Part shown: one piece after another, positions 35,771 through 43,608 of the stretch
Position numbering within the stretch: position 1 is the stretch's first letter
How the letters are laid out: every line of letters begins with the position of its first letter
Assembly (NCBI GenBank): GCA_963843465.1
Contig: CAWJKP010000003.1
Coordinates: 372,001 to 436,000 of the forward strand
DNA from: CAWJKP01 sp963843465
GTDB taxonomy: Bacteria > Planctomycetota > Planctomycetia > Pirellulales > Thermoguttaceae
Reading direction: 5' to 3'
DNA: 64,000 nucleotides
The notes under the pieces: model-generated
What the model was told of the DNA's origin: nothing
Databases searched by the model: none
What the model saw: the letters and a program-made list of their open reading frames with translations, nothing else
Translations under genes and position numbers: made by a program

Positions 35771-36967
35771 TCAGCGGACTTCGTCCAGTTTCACCGGCCG
35801 CCGCTCCTGGGCCGAGAGCATGGCGGCTTCCAGCACCCGCTGGGTCTGGTAGGCGTCGTTGAAGTCGGGCAACGGCAGCGTCGGCTCTTCGCCGGCCAGC
35901 ACCTTGAGGATGTCGTAGGCCTGGTTGGTGAAGCCGTGCTCGTAGCCGATGATGTGGGCGTCCGGCCACCAGTTGGCGACATAGGGATGGTCGCCGCCGT
36001 GGGTGGCCATGATCGTGTTCCACCCCTGCACGGCCCTGGGCAGCGTGGCGTCGTAGTATTGGAGCTCGTTCATCCGCTCGAAATCGAACTTCACCGATCC
36101 TTTGCTGCCGTTGATCTCGAAGGTGTTGCGGTTCTGATTGCCGGTGGCCTGGCGGGCGGCCTCGAAACTGGCCACGGCGCCGCCGGAGAAGCGGGCCAGG
36201 AAGAGCACCGTGTCGTCGACGGTCACCGGGCCCATCTGGCCGGCGCCGGCGCGGCCCGCGGCGATGCCGCCGGTGGCCGTGCCGGTGGGAATCCTGCGCT
36301 GGCGGATGAAGGTCTCGGCAATCGCCCCGGCGACTTCGGTGATCTCCTCGCCGCTGACGAAGCGGGTCAGGTCGATGATGTGGGCGTTGAGATCGCCGTG
36401 GGCGCCGGAGCCGGCCAGCGTCTTGTCGAATCGCCACAAAAGCGGCACATTGTCGTCGGCCCAGTCCTGAAGATAGGTCGCCCGCACGTGGCGGATCTGG
36501 CCGAGCTTGCCCTCCTTGACCAGCCGGTGGGCCAGGCCCACGGCCGGGCAGCGACGGTAGTTGAACCAGACGAAGGTCTTGACGTTGCTCCGCTTCGCCG
36601 CGGCGACCATTTCCCGGGCGTCGGCCAGCGTACCGGCGATGGGTTTCTCGCAGGAGACCGGCTTGCCGGCCGCGATGGCGGCGCGGGCCACGGGGGCGTG
36701 CATGTAGTTGGGCGTGACCACGTCCACCAGGCCCACGTCGGCCGAGCAGACCAGGGATTGCCAATCGGTCGAGGCGTTCTGCCAGCCCCAGTTGGCGGCG
36801 AAGGCCTTGGGGTTCTCTTCCGGCTGGCCGAAGACGGTGTGCATCACCGGCCGCAGCGAGGGTTTGAAGAACTTGCCGACCTGGCCCCACGCGTTGGAGT
36901 GAGTCCGGCCCATGAAACCTTGCCCGATCAGGGCTACGTTGATGCTGCTGCTAGGGATGTTATTCAT
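35771..36967 (-). CDS. Gfo/Idh/MocA family oxidoreductase
   Basis: 398 residues. The Rossmann loop is NVALIGQGFMGRTHSNAW (about 10-27). Next come VDVVTPNYMHAPVARAAIAA and the hallmark GKPVSCEKPIAG (about 106-117). The second domain has GAHGDLNAHIIDLTRFVSGE, with the His-Asp pair used in catalysis. These enzymes oxidise or reduce sugars or inositols with NAD(P). The substrate cannot be told. It stands alone between repeats. The start is at ATG 36967. Confidence 0.88.
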   Translation of the reverse strand: MNNIPSSSINVALIGQGFMGRTHSNAWGQVGKFFKPSLRPVMHTVFGQPEENPKAFAANWGWQNASTDWQSLVCSADVGLVDVVTPNYMHAPVARAAIAAGKPVSCEKPIAGTLADAREMVAAAKRSNVKTFVWFNYRRCPAVGLAHRLVKEGKLGQIRHVRATYLQDWADDNVPLLWRFDKTLAGSGAHGDLNAHIIDLTRFVSGEEITEVAGAIAETFIRQRRIPTGTATGGIAAGRAGAGQMGPVTVDDTVLFLARFSGGAVASFEAARQATGNQNRNTFEINGSKGSVKFDFERMNELQYYDATLPRAVQGWNTIMATHGGDHPYVANWWPDAHIIGYEHGFTNQAYDILKVLAGEEPTLPLPDFNDAYQTQRVLEAAMLSAQERRPVKLDEVR

Positions 36968-37052
36968 CGTCTATTCCTGGGATGGCGGGATGGCGTGGCC
37001 AAACGGCTCTTCCGGAATCAGGTGTAAAACGCCAGCGATGTTAATGGCACAC

Positions 37053-37143
37053 CCCTGTAGGGAACGCCCTCTGTGGCGTTCCGGGGCGAGCAAAGGGGCC
37101 CGCTCCCGGCGTCAGGAACGCCACGGAGGGCGTTCCCTGCAGG
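37053..37143. repeat. Inverted repeat, family C (GGGAACGCC type)
   Basis: The arms CCTGTAGGGAACGCCCTCTG and CGGAGGGCGTTCCCTGCAGG are inverted around about 45 bases. A half copy lies near 54143-54175 and a full, more diverged copy at 59204-59297. The rest of the 372-base spacer to the next gene holds only a weak TAAAAT box at 37272. Confidence 0.75.
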
Positions 37144-37339
37144 TTCGGCTTTCTGCACCTAACGCCCGGAAGAGCCAGAAACACGGGCGTTTATAACCGA
37201 TCCGCACCTGTTTACAAGTCCCCGGGCAATTTTTTCTCGGCGGATCGCTGGAAATCCCCGGGGGGAAGCATTAAAATACAGGCAGTTCTCGTCCGGGGGT
37301 TTTTACCGAACCGTTTCTGGTAGAGGGAGGAGTCATCCC

Positions 37340-37957
37340 GTGCCATATTTCCGTTTGCCTTTTTGGCCCACGCTGGTGGTGTTGGGGGTACTGTTGGGAC
37401 TCGTAGCAGGCCTAATGGCCGGGGGCCTCTGGCCGGATACGCCGCTGCACGCCGTGGCCAGCGATCGTGCCGATAATTTCATCCTCGCCACCGGGCCGGT
37501 CGATGCAGCCAGCGAGGCCGTCTACTTCTTGGATGGCCTCAGCGGCACACTCAGTGCCGGCGTGCTTTCCAACATGGGTATGCCCTTCCAGGCATTCTAC
37601 AAGGCCAATGTCGGCGCCGATCTGACGACTATTGTTGGCAACCTGAACACAGGCATCAAGAAGGCGAACCGAACAGCCGGCCGAGGCGGCGCACCACCGG
37701 CACCTGAGATCCAAGTACCGCAGAACCCCCATTTTCTCATGGTGACCGGAACCATCGACATCCGTCGCGCGATGGGTACTCGCGTAAAGCCCGGTTTGGC
37801 GGTGGTCTACGTGGCTGAAACCAACACCGGAATCGTCATGGCTTACGGCTTGCCGTGGGACCAGAGCAAGCACGCATCGAATGTACCCGAGCAGGAACAA
37901 TTGAGATTCCTAACGGGCTACCAGTTCAGCGCCCCCGTCATCGCCGCTGAGAGGTAA
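37340..37957 (+). CDS. Membrane-anchored conserved planctomycete protein, unknown function
   Basis: 205 residues. One N-terminal membrane segment (about 8-30, PTLVVLGVLLGLVAGLMAGG) is followed by an exported domain. That domain contains FILATGPVDAASEAVYFLDG and LVVTGTIDI-like strands. GTG 37340 has GGAGG 9 bases upstream. No enzyme motif is visible. Only 4 bases separate it from the ThiS gene, so it is co-transcribed with thiSG. Similar proteins are found across planctomycetes as far as I recall; the role is unknown. Confidence 0.7.
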   Translation: MPYFRLPFWPTLVVLGVLLGLVAGLMAGGLWPDTPLHAVASDRADNFILATGPVDAASEAVYFLDGLSGTLSAGVLSNMGMPFQAFYKANVGADLTTIVGNLNTGIKKANRTAGRGGAPPAPEIQVPQNPHFLMVTGTIDIRRAMGTRVKPGLAVVYVAETNTGIVMAYGLPWDQSKHASNVPEQEQLRFLTGYQFSAPVIAAER

Positions 37958-37961
37958 CGGC

Positions 37962-38162
37962 GTGAGGATCCTCCTCAACGGCAAACCACGCCAGGTCGCC
38001 GATCGTACAACCGTGGCCCAACTGATCGCCGATTTGAAGCTCGACGACCGCCCTCTGGCGGTCGAGGTAAACCTCGAGCTTGTCCCCCGCCCCAAACATG
38101 CCGAATATCGACTGGCGGAGGGGGACCGCCTGGAAATGGTGACGCTCGTAGGGGGAGGCTGA
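37962..38162 (+). CDS. thiS: Thiamine biosynthesis sulfur carrier ThiS
   Basis: 66 residues with a ubiquitin-like fold, ending in the required Gly-Gly (VTLVGGG, with one additional Gly). The N-terminal MRILLNGKPRQV and the mid TVAQLIADLKLDDRPLAVEV match the family. ThiS carries sulfur as a C-terminal thiocarboxylate to ThiG for thiazole synthesis. It starts with GTG and lies 4 bases before thiG. The extra C-terminal Gly leaves three glycines; whether it is trimmed is unknown. Confidence 0.9.
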   Translation: MRILLNGKPRQVADRTTVAQLIADLKLDDRPLAVEVNLELVPRPKHAEYRLAEGDRLEMVTLVGGG

Positions 38163-38166
38163 TTGC

Positions 38167-39006
38167 ATGGTCATTGATCCGGCGCTGGCCGATCTGCTGC
38201 GGATCGGCTCGCACACGTTCTCCAGCCGCCTGATCGTCGGCACGGGGAAGTATGCCAACTACGAGTTGATGGCCCAATGCTTGGAGGCGGCCGGCGCCGA
38301 GTGCATCACGGTGGCCGTTCGCCGCGAGCGATTGATCGACTCGCAAGGCAAGAGCCTGTTGGACTGTATCGACACGGGCCGGTATACGATCCTGCCCAAC
38401 ACGGCGGGTTGTTTTTCGGCCGAGGACGCCGTTCGCGTCGCCCGACTGGGCCGCGAGATCCTCTCGCAGATGGGCAATCCCGGGGCCGACTGGGTGAAGC
38501 TCGAGGTGCTCGGCGACAGTAAAACCTTGCTCCCCGACCCTCTGGCCACGCTCCAAGCGACGGAGAAACTCGTGGCCGAAGGCTTCCAGGTGCTGGTCTA
38601 CACCAGCGACGACCCGGTGATGGCCCGGCGGCTCAAGGCGGCGGGGGCGGCCAGCGTGATGCCGGCGGGCAGTCCGATCGGCTCGGGCCAGGGCGTGCTC
38701 AATCCCAACGCCATACGGATCTGCCTGGAGTACCTCAAAGACGGGGATCCCGAATACCCGGTGATCGTCGATGCGGGCGTGGGCACGGCCAGCGATATAA
38801 CCGTGGCCATGGAGCTGGGCGTCGACGGGGTGCTGCTCAACACGGCGATTGCCCACGCCAGGGATCCGCACCGCATGGCGAGGGCGATGCGGTTGGCCTG
38901 CGAGTCCGGACGCCATGCCTTGCTGGCCGGCCGCATTCCCAAGAAGCTTTACGCTACGGCCAGCAGTCCCCGCGAAGGCACGATCCAAAGCGCGGATAAG
39001 GGATGA
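38167..39006 (+). CDS. thiG: Thiazole synthase ThiG
   Basis: 279 residues, TIM barrel. Residues SRLIVGTGKYANYELMAQCL open the barrel. ADWVKLEVLGDSKTLLPDP holds the Schiff-base lysine (VKLEV), and VMPAGSPIGSGQGVLNP and VDAGVGTASDITVAMELGVD are the phosphate-binding loops. It condenses 1-deoxyxylulose 5-phosphate, dehydroglycine and ThiS thiocarboxylate into the thiazole phosphate. thiSG here stand without thiO, thiH or thiF in view, so dehydroglycine supply lies elsewhere. About 20 residues longer than usual. Confidence 0.95.
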   Translation: MVIDPALADLLRIGSHTFSSRLIVGTGKYANYELMAQCLEAAGAECITVAVRRERLIDSQGKSLLDCIDTGRYTILPNTAGCFSAEDAVRVARLGREILSQMGNPGADWVKLEVLGDSKTLLPDPLATLQATEKLVAEGFQVLVYTSDDPVMARRLKAAGAASVMPAGSPIGSGQGVLNPNAIRICLEYLKDGDPEYPVIVDAGVGTASDITVAMELGVDGVLLNTAIAHARDPHRMARAMRLACESGRHALLAGRIPKKLYATASSPREGTIQSADKG

Positions 39007-39095
39007 GGGATGAGGGCGCAGTGACGCATGTTTTCGCTTCATCTCTCCCCGGATTATTCACACCCCGCGATGTAAACGGCGAAGAGCGCACCATT

Positions 39096-39156
39096 GAAAC
39101 CCGAAGCGTAAGCGAGGGTAAGTCCCATAGGCGGCCTCGCTTACGCTTCGCGTTTA
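39096..39156. repeat. Planctomycete RSVSEG-type hairpin, family B
   Basis: The arms AACCCGAAGCGTAAGCGAGG and CCTCGCTTACGCTTCGCGTT pair around about 20 bases. One frame reads TRSVSEG, a peptide recurring in planctomycete annotations. A second copy is at 54047-54103. It lies between convergent thiG and the response regulator. The rest of this 226-base spacer holds low-complexity TCTCATCCCTTATC-type repeats at 39168-39237. Confidence 0.85.
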
Positions 39157-39232
39157 CGATGCGGCCGTGAATAATTCGGGCTCTCGTCTCTCATCCCTTA
39201 TCTCTTATCGCTTATCGCTTATCCCCCATCTC

Positions 39233-39844
39233 TCATCGATCGAGTATCTCTTGCACCAACTCGACCACCGAGCCGACTTCCAGCTTTCTCATGATCCGGG
39301 CGCGGCGGTCTTCGATCGTGCGGATGCTGAGGCTCAGCTCGGAGGCGATTTGCTTGTTGGACTTGCCGGCCAGGATCCGATCCAGCACCTCCTGCTCGCC
39401 GTTGGAAAGCCTGGCCAGCCGCTTCTGGACCTCGGCCCGGCGGACGCGGCGATCGCGGTTTTCGCGGTCGATGTCCAGAGCTTTACGCACGCTGTTCCAA
39501 AGATCCTGTTCGCGGGCCGGCTTCTCCAGGAAGTGGACGGCGCCGGCCTGCATGGCTTCCACGGCGATTTGCACGTTGGCGTGCCTGGTGACGAAGATCA
39601 CCGGGGGCGCCGGCTGACCATCGGAGGCCTCGCACAGGCGGCGGTGCAATTCCAACCCGCTCATTCCCGGCAACACCACTTCGGTCACCAGGCAGCCGGG
39701 CCTGGCCGGATCGCGGGCGGCCAGGAATTCGCTGGCCGACGCGTACCCTTCTACCCGCGTGAAGATCGCTCCCAAGAGCGCGACCATCGCCCGCCGGGCG
39801 TTAGGGTCGTCGTCGACGACGAAGACGGTCGATTCGCTGCTCAC
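39233..39844 (-). CDS. FixJ/NarL-type response regulator with Asp-to-Glu receiver
   Basis: 203 residues. The receiver domain begins STVFVVDDDPNARRAMVALL (acidic pair present). The Thr (FVTRHAN) and Lys (LEKPA) of the switch are conserved. The phosphorylation site, normally D in LDVRMPG, reads TEVVLPGMSG, so it is Glu. A LuxR-type helix-turn-helix closes the protein (RLSNGEQEVLDRILAGKSNK and IRTIEDRRARIM). GTG 39844 with a purine-rich AGGAAAGGGG upstream fits the domain start; the longer frame adds 35 unrelated residues. No histidine kinase is adjacent. The Glu may mimic the phosphorylated state, giving constant activity. Confidence 0.85.
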   Translation of the reverse strand: MSSESTVFVVDDDPNARRAMVALLGAIFTRVEGYASASEFLAARDPARPGCLVTEVVLPGMSGLELHRRLCEASDGQPAPPVIFVTRHANVQIAVEAMQAGAVHFLEKPAREQDLWNSVRKALDIDRENRDRRVRRAEVQKRLARLSNGEQEVLDRILAGKSNKQIASELSLSIRTIEDRRARIMRKLEVGSVVELVQEILDR

Positions 39845-40214
39845 GTCGATGCGCCCCTTTCCTGTTCCTGCCGAACGCCAATCTCCTGAAAGAGACCGGC
39901 CGTCTGCCCCCGAATATGATGCCATGAAAAACGCTTCCCTACAACTCATTCGTCACTGCCGGGTCGGAAAAAATGTCAGTTTCTTGGGGGGTATGACCCG
40001 CATAAAACTCCGGATAACGTGGAGGTCCACGCGAGTCATGCGGATAGCGCTTTGTTGCAAGCGGATCGCGCATTAGGGCCGGGCATCCTTTCGGTCGACC
40101 AGCATCCCGGGAGAGCGATGAACCGTACGGGGGTTGCGAGTGGGCGAACAACGATGTAGACTTGTCCTGCGATCCCTCTGACGGGGAGGTTCGTTCTTCA
40201 GTCCACTCGGAGGC
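39845..40214. other. Divergent intergenic region
   Basis: 370 bases between the response regulator and UDP-glucuronate decarboxylase. Two short frames are open but without codon bias or motifs. An imperfect inverted pair, TGACCCGCATAAAACTCCGG and GTCATGCGGATAGC, lies near 39996-40050. Both gene promoters should be here, but none is clear. Confidence 0.45.
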
Positions 40215-41198
40215 GTGCAAGGCGTGTCTTCTTTGAAGCGGATCCTGGTCACCGGCGGCGCCGGCTTCCTCGGCTCACACCTTTGCCAACGCTTGGTCGG
40301 CGCGGGCCACGATGTGATCTGCCTGGACAATTTTTTTACCAGTCAAAAATCGAACCTGGCCTCGCTGCTGGGGCGGTCCAACTTCGAGCTCATTCGCCAC
40401 GACATCACGCTGCCGATCTTTCTGGAAGTCGACGAGATCTACAATTTGGCCTGTCCCGCCGCTCCAGGCCACTACCAGTACAACCCGATCAAGACCATGA
40501 AGACCTCGGTCATGGGGGCGATCAACGTCCTGGGCATGGCCAAACGCTGCCGGGCCACCGTGCTTCAGGCCTCGACCAGCGAGGTCTACGGCGATCCCGA
40601 GATCCACCCTCAGCCCGAGAGCTACCGCGGCGCGGTCAATCCCATCGGCCCCCGGGCCTGCTACGACGAAGGCAAGCGAGCGGCCGAAACGCTCTTCATG
40701 GACTATCACCGCATGAACCAGGTCCAGGTGCGGATCGTACGGATCTTCAACACCTACGGCCCGAGGATGCACCCTTTCGACGGCCGGGTCATCTCCAACT
40801 TCATCCGCCAGGCCCTCACCGGCCAACCGCTGACGATTTTCGGCGACGGCAGCCAGACCCGCTCCTTTTGCTACCGCGACGACATGATCGAAGGCATGAT
40901 CCGCATGATGGAGAACGACCAGGAGTTGATCGGTCCGGTGAACCTGGGGAACCCCGGAGAATTCACCATCCGCCAGCTTGCCGAGATGGTGATCGAAATG
41001 ACCGGCTCATGGGGTGGGCTCGATTTTCACCCGCTGCCGGTCGACGACCCCGCGCAGCGCCAGCCCGACATCAGCCTCGCCCGGCAGAAGTTGGGCTGGG
41101 AGCCGACGGTAAGTTTGCAGCAAGGACTCGCCACGACCGTCGATTGGTTCCGCTCGATCGACATGAGCCATTACCGGCCACCCACCCCGTGCTATTGA
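40215..41198 (+). CDS. uxs: UDP-glucuronate decarboxylase (UDP-xylose synthase)
   Basis: 327 residues. RILVTGGAGFLGSHLCQRLV binds NAD. IYNLACPAAPGHYQYNPIKT is the marker motif of UXS enzymes, QASTSEVYGDPEIHPQPESY carries the catalytic Ser/Thr, and YDEGKRAAETLFMDYHR carries Tyr and Lys. The reaction is UDP-glucuronate to UDP-xylose with CO2 release. GTG 40215 follows GGAGG. It stands apart from the main sugar block but would supply pentose to cell-surface glycans. Confidence 0.92.
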   Translation: MQGVSSLKRILVTGGAGFLGSHLCQRLVGAGHDVICLDNFFTSQKSNLASLLGRSNFELIRHDITLPIFLEVDEIYNLACPAAPGHYQYNPIKTMKTSVMGAINVLGMAKRCRATVLQASTSEVYGDPEIHPQPESYRGAVNPIGPRACYDEGKRAAETLFMDYHRMNQVQVRIVRIFNTYGPRMHPFDGRVISNFIRQALTGQPLTIFGDGSQTRSFCYRDDMIEGMIRMMENDQELIGPVNLGNPGEFTIRQLAEMVIEMTGSWGGLDFHPLPVDDPAQRQPDISLARQKLGWEPTVSLQQGLATTVDWFRSIDMSHYRPPTPCY

Positions 41199-41203
41199 TT
41201 CCC

Positions 41204-41226
41204 GTAGGTTATGCTTTAGCATAACG
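41204..41226. repeat. Dispersed palindromic repeat, family A (single copy)
   Basis: GTAGGTTATGCTTTAGCATA plus ACG, the best-conserved copy of family A, begins 6 bases after the decarboxylase stop codon. A half-palindrome of 9 bases per arm can form a hairpin at the transcript end. Confidence 0.75.
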
Positions 41227-41456
41227 ACCATAACGGCCGGGTGGCGCAGTCCAAAGCGGCCGACGCTGGGTGCCACTGGCTTTGCCAGTGCTGCCGGCCG
41301 GTTGACGTTGGATCATCGGGGGGGAAGATGGCGGAAAAATAGGGTAGAGTCGAGAGGTGGCGCGGTGGGGTAGGCTTCGGCATATTCTGGGTCGGGGTTT
41401 CCCCGTCTGTGTCTCACTAGCCGCATGCCGTGCTCCGTTTCCACCTCCCGCTCATC

Positions 41457-41491
41457 GAACCGGACGGGCGGATTTCCCGCATCCGGCTCTC
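41457..41491 (-). ncRNA. Group II intron domain V
   Basis: GAGAGCCGGATGCGGGAAAT continuing to CCGCCCGTCCGGTTC folds as a 34-35 nt hairpin with GAAA-type tetraloop and an internal bulge, the catalytic core of group II introns. An identical copy occurs in inverted orientation at 43461-43495. Confidence 0.85.
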
Positions 41492-41500
41492 GGACAAGGT

Positions 41501-42833
41501 TCATGGTTTCGCCCACGAGTAGCGACGGGGAAGTTTCTTGATGTTCAGCAGCCCAAGCTCACGCTCCAGGCGGCTGTCGGGATATTGGCTGTATCCTTGT
41601 CCATCCAGCGTGAACTTCCTTCGTAGCCACCGACGGACCCGGCGACAGACGTGCCAATGCACGATCCCGAACGCCGCGGTGTAGGTTCCGTAGCAGAAGT
41701 AGTTGGCCCACCCGCGCAACACCTGATTGACCTGGTAGACCAGCGCTTCCGGCCGGATGAACGTCGGCAATCGGCCTACCAACTCGTTGAGCTGGCGGCA
41801 GACCCCAAGCACCTTCTTGCGCCGGTCGCGCGCCCAGATAGGCCCCGCCCGTTCGCGGTGAATACATCCGTCCGAACGTATACCCAAGGAAGTCGAACGA
41901 TTCGGCAGGCAGGCGAGCGACGTGCGTTTTCGTCTCGTTGACCGTCAATTTCAGCCGCCGCATCATGTCGCGCATCGTCGCCAGGGCGTCATCCGCCCGG
42001 CGGCGACACAGGATCACGAAGTCGTCGGCATAGTTGACGATCCGGGCCTGATAACGGGTCTCATGCCCAAGGGTCTTCCAACCCAGCACGAAACGTCGCA
42101 TGTACAGGTTCGCCAACAAGGGTGAAATCGGCGCGCCTTGCGGCGAACCGCGCTTCGTGTCCTTGTTCCGCGTGGTACGTCGCACATGGCCCCGCTCGTC
42201 GGTTTCCTCCACCGGCGCCACCAACCATTGCTTTATCAGGTGCAGCATGGCCTTGTCGCTCACGCGACGGGCGACGCACAGCATCAGCTCCGGGTGCGGG
42301 ATGCTATCGAAATACCCGCTCAAATCCGCATCGACGACCGCGCGATACCCCTGGCCCAGCAGGCGATGCACTTCTTGCACTGCCTCCAGGGCACTGTGGT
42401 CCGCGCGATAGGCGTGTTGTTCGGGTTGCAGGTCGGCCTCGAAGATCGGTTCCAAGACCAGCAGCGCGGCGGTTTGCACCACGCGGTCGCGGATCGTGGG
42501 AATCCCCAGCGGCCTCTGCTTCCCGTCCGGTTTCGGCAGGTAGACCCGCCGGACCGGTTGCGGCTGATACCGTTTCGTTCGCAATTCCTCCGTCAGTTCG
42601 TCCAACCAGCGATCCACGCCGTACTTCTCGATGTCCTCGAAGGACTGGCCATCGACCCCGGGCGCTCCGCCGTTGGCACGGCATTGCGCGTAGGCCGCTT
42701 CCAGCACGTCGCGGCGATACACCTTGTCGTACAGGGAGTAGAAGCGAAAATTGGGCGCACTCTTCGCTTTGTCATGCAGCGCCGCGCGGAGTTTCTGCAA
42801 CGGATTGGTGTTGGTAGGCTCTTCGCCAATCAT
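41501..42833 (-). CDS. ltrA: Group II intron reverse transcriptase/maturase (frameshifted)
   Basis: About 443 residues. RT blocks in order: RRVYLPKPDGKQRPLGIPTI, AVVDADLSGYFDSIPHPELM, GSPQGAPISPLLANLYM and the catalytic ARIVNYADDFVILCRR (YADD). FLGYTFGRMYSPRTGGAYLG leads into the maturase domain. Near 41828 one base is off, and the frame continues DRRKKVLGVCRQLNELVGRL, then GWANYFCYGTYTAAFG and ends LPRRYSWAKP. No HNH endonuclease motif follows. If the shift is real the maturase is inactive; the C-terminus is otherwise well kept. It is encoded inside the intron, 5' of domain V. Confidence 0.85.
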
Positions 42834-43347
42834 CCTCTGCCTTGCTCCTGCGTACGCTGATCCTTGAACTGAGGCCCCTTGGCTCCGCCGGCATTACCCG
42901 GTTTCAACGCTACTACGAGCCTCTCCGCCGCCGACGCGACCGGACCTGGCCCTCGCGGGTTGCCCGTTGCGGTTGCCGCCGCTGTCGTCGTCGGTTTCCC
43001 GTGCTTCATGTGCGTTCCTTCGATACATGCCGTCGTCTCTACCCCGGCGGAACTGCAGAGTGCTTTCGTCGCTCACTTCCTCTGCAACACTGGCCTTCCC
43101 CAACAGTCAGAAGGGTCGGCTTCCGCGACTAGGGTTTCGGGGCCTAATCGAACGTTCACTTGCGTTACGGCCTGCATCTTCGCGGGGTCACCAAGTGACC
43201 CTTTCCATCGAAGGCTCCGACGAATTCGTTGCCTCCTCCGCCGCTTCGATTGCTACTGGGCAAGCGACCCTTCCCAGGCGGGACTTTCACCCGCTAGAAT
43301 ACACACGCATTCACGGCGCACTGACTGTCCCCTATTTGCCTATTTGC

Positions 43348-43608
43348 CTGGGCAGGGATACCGCCAATATCCCGACAGCTATCTGGAGCGTGAGCTTGGA
43401 TTGCTGAACATCCGCAAACTTCCCCGCCGCTACTCGTGGGCGAAACCATGAACCTTGTCCGAGAGCCGGATGCGGGAAATCCGCCCGTCCGGTTCGATGA
43501 GCGGGAGGTGGAAACGGAGCACGGCATGCGACTATCGAGACACAGACGGGGAAACCCCGACCCAGAATATGCCGAAGCCTACCCCACCGCGCCACCTCTC
43601 GACTCTAC
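43348..43608 (+). mobile_element. Truncated group II intron, 3' fragment in opposite orientation
   Basis: It contains the last 30 or so codons of a maturase (GQGYRQYPDSYLERELGLLN, LPRRYSWAKP), then domain V at 43461-43495 and the 3' end CTCTAC. The sequence matches the 3' end of the full intron in inverted orientation, with a few differences in the coding part and near identity in the RNA part. It abuts the 5' end of the full intron, so about 260-bp inverted repeats flank the whole element. 5'-truncated copies arise from incomplete reverse transcription. Confidence 0.85.

Larger units (their letters stand above)
41344..43321 (-). mobile_element. Group II intron
   Basis: The element begins on the minus strand with GTGCGCCGTGAATGCG at 43321, followed by GGTGAAAGTCCCGC, the usual 5' segment. 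It holds an internal reverse-transcriptase gene, a domain V at 41457-41491 and a 3' end ...CTCTAC at 41344. The ends are fixed by target reconstruction: the flanks join as AAATAGG/TGACTGTCCCCTATTT on the plus strand, a sequence present uninterrupted at 47002-47018. The total length is about 1.98 kb. It would move by retrohoming if the maturase is intact. Confidence 0.88.

Noticed and set aside
42879..43451. A 190-residue plus-strand ORF across the intron 5' part.
   Set aside because: Only its last 30 codons are real maturase sequence, from the intron fragment; the rest is antisense to structured intron RNA.
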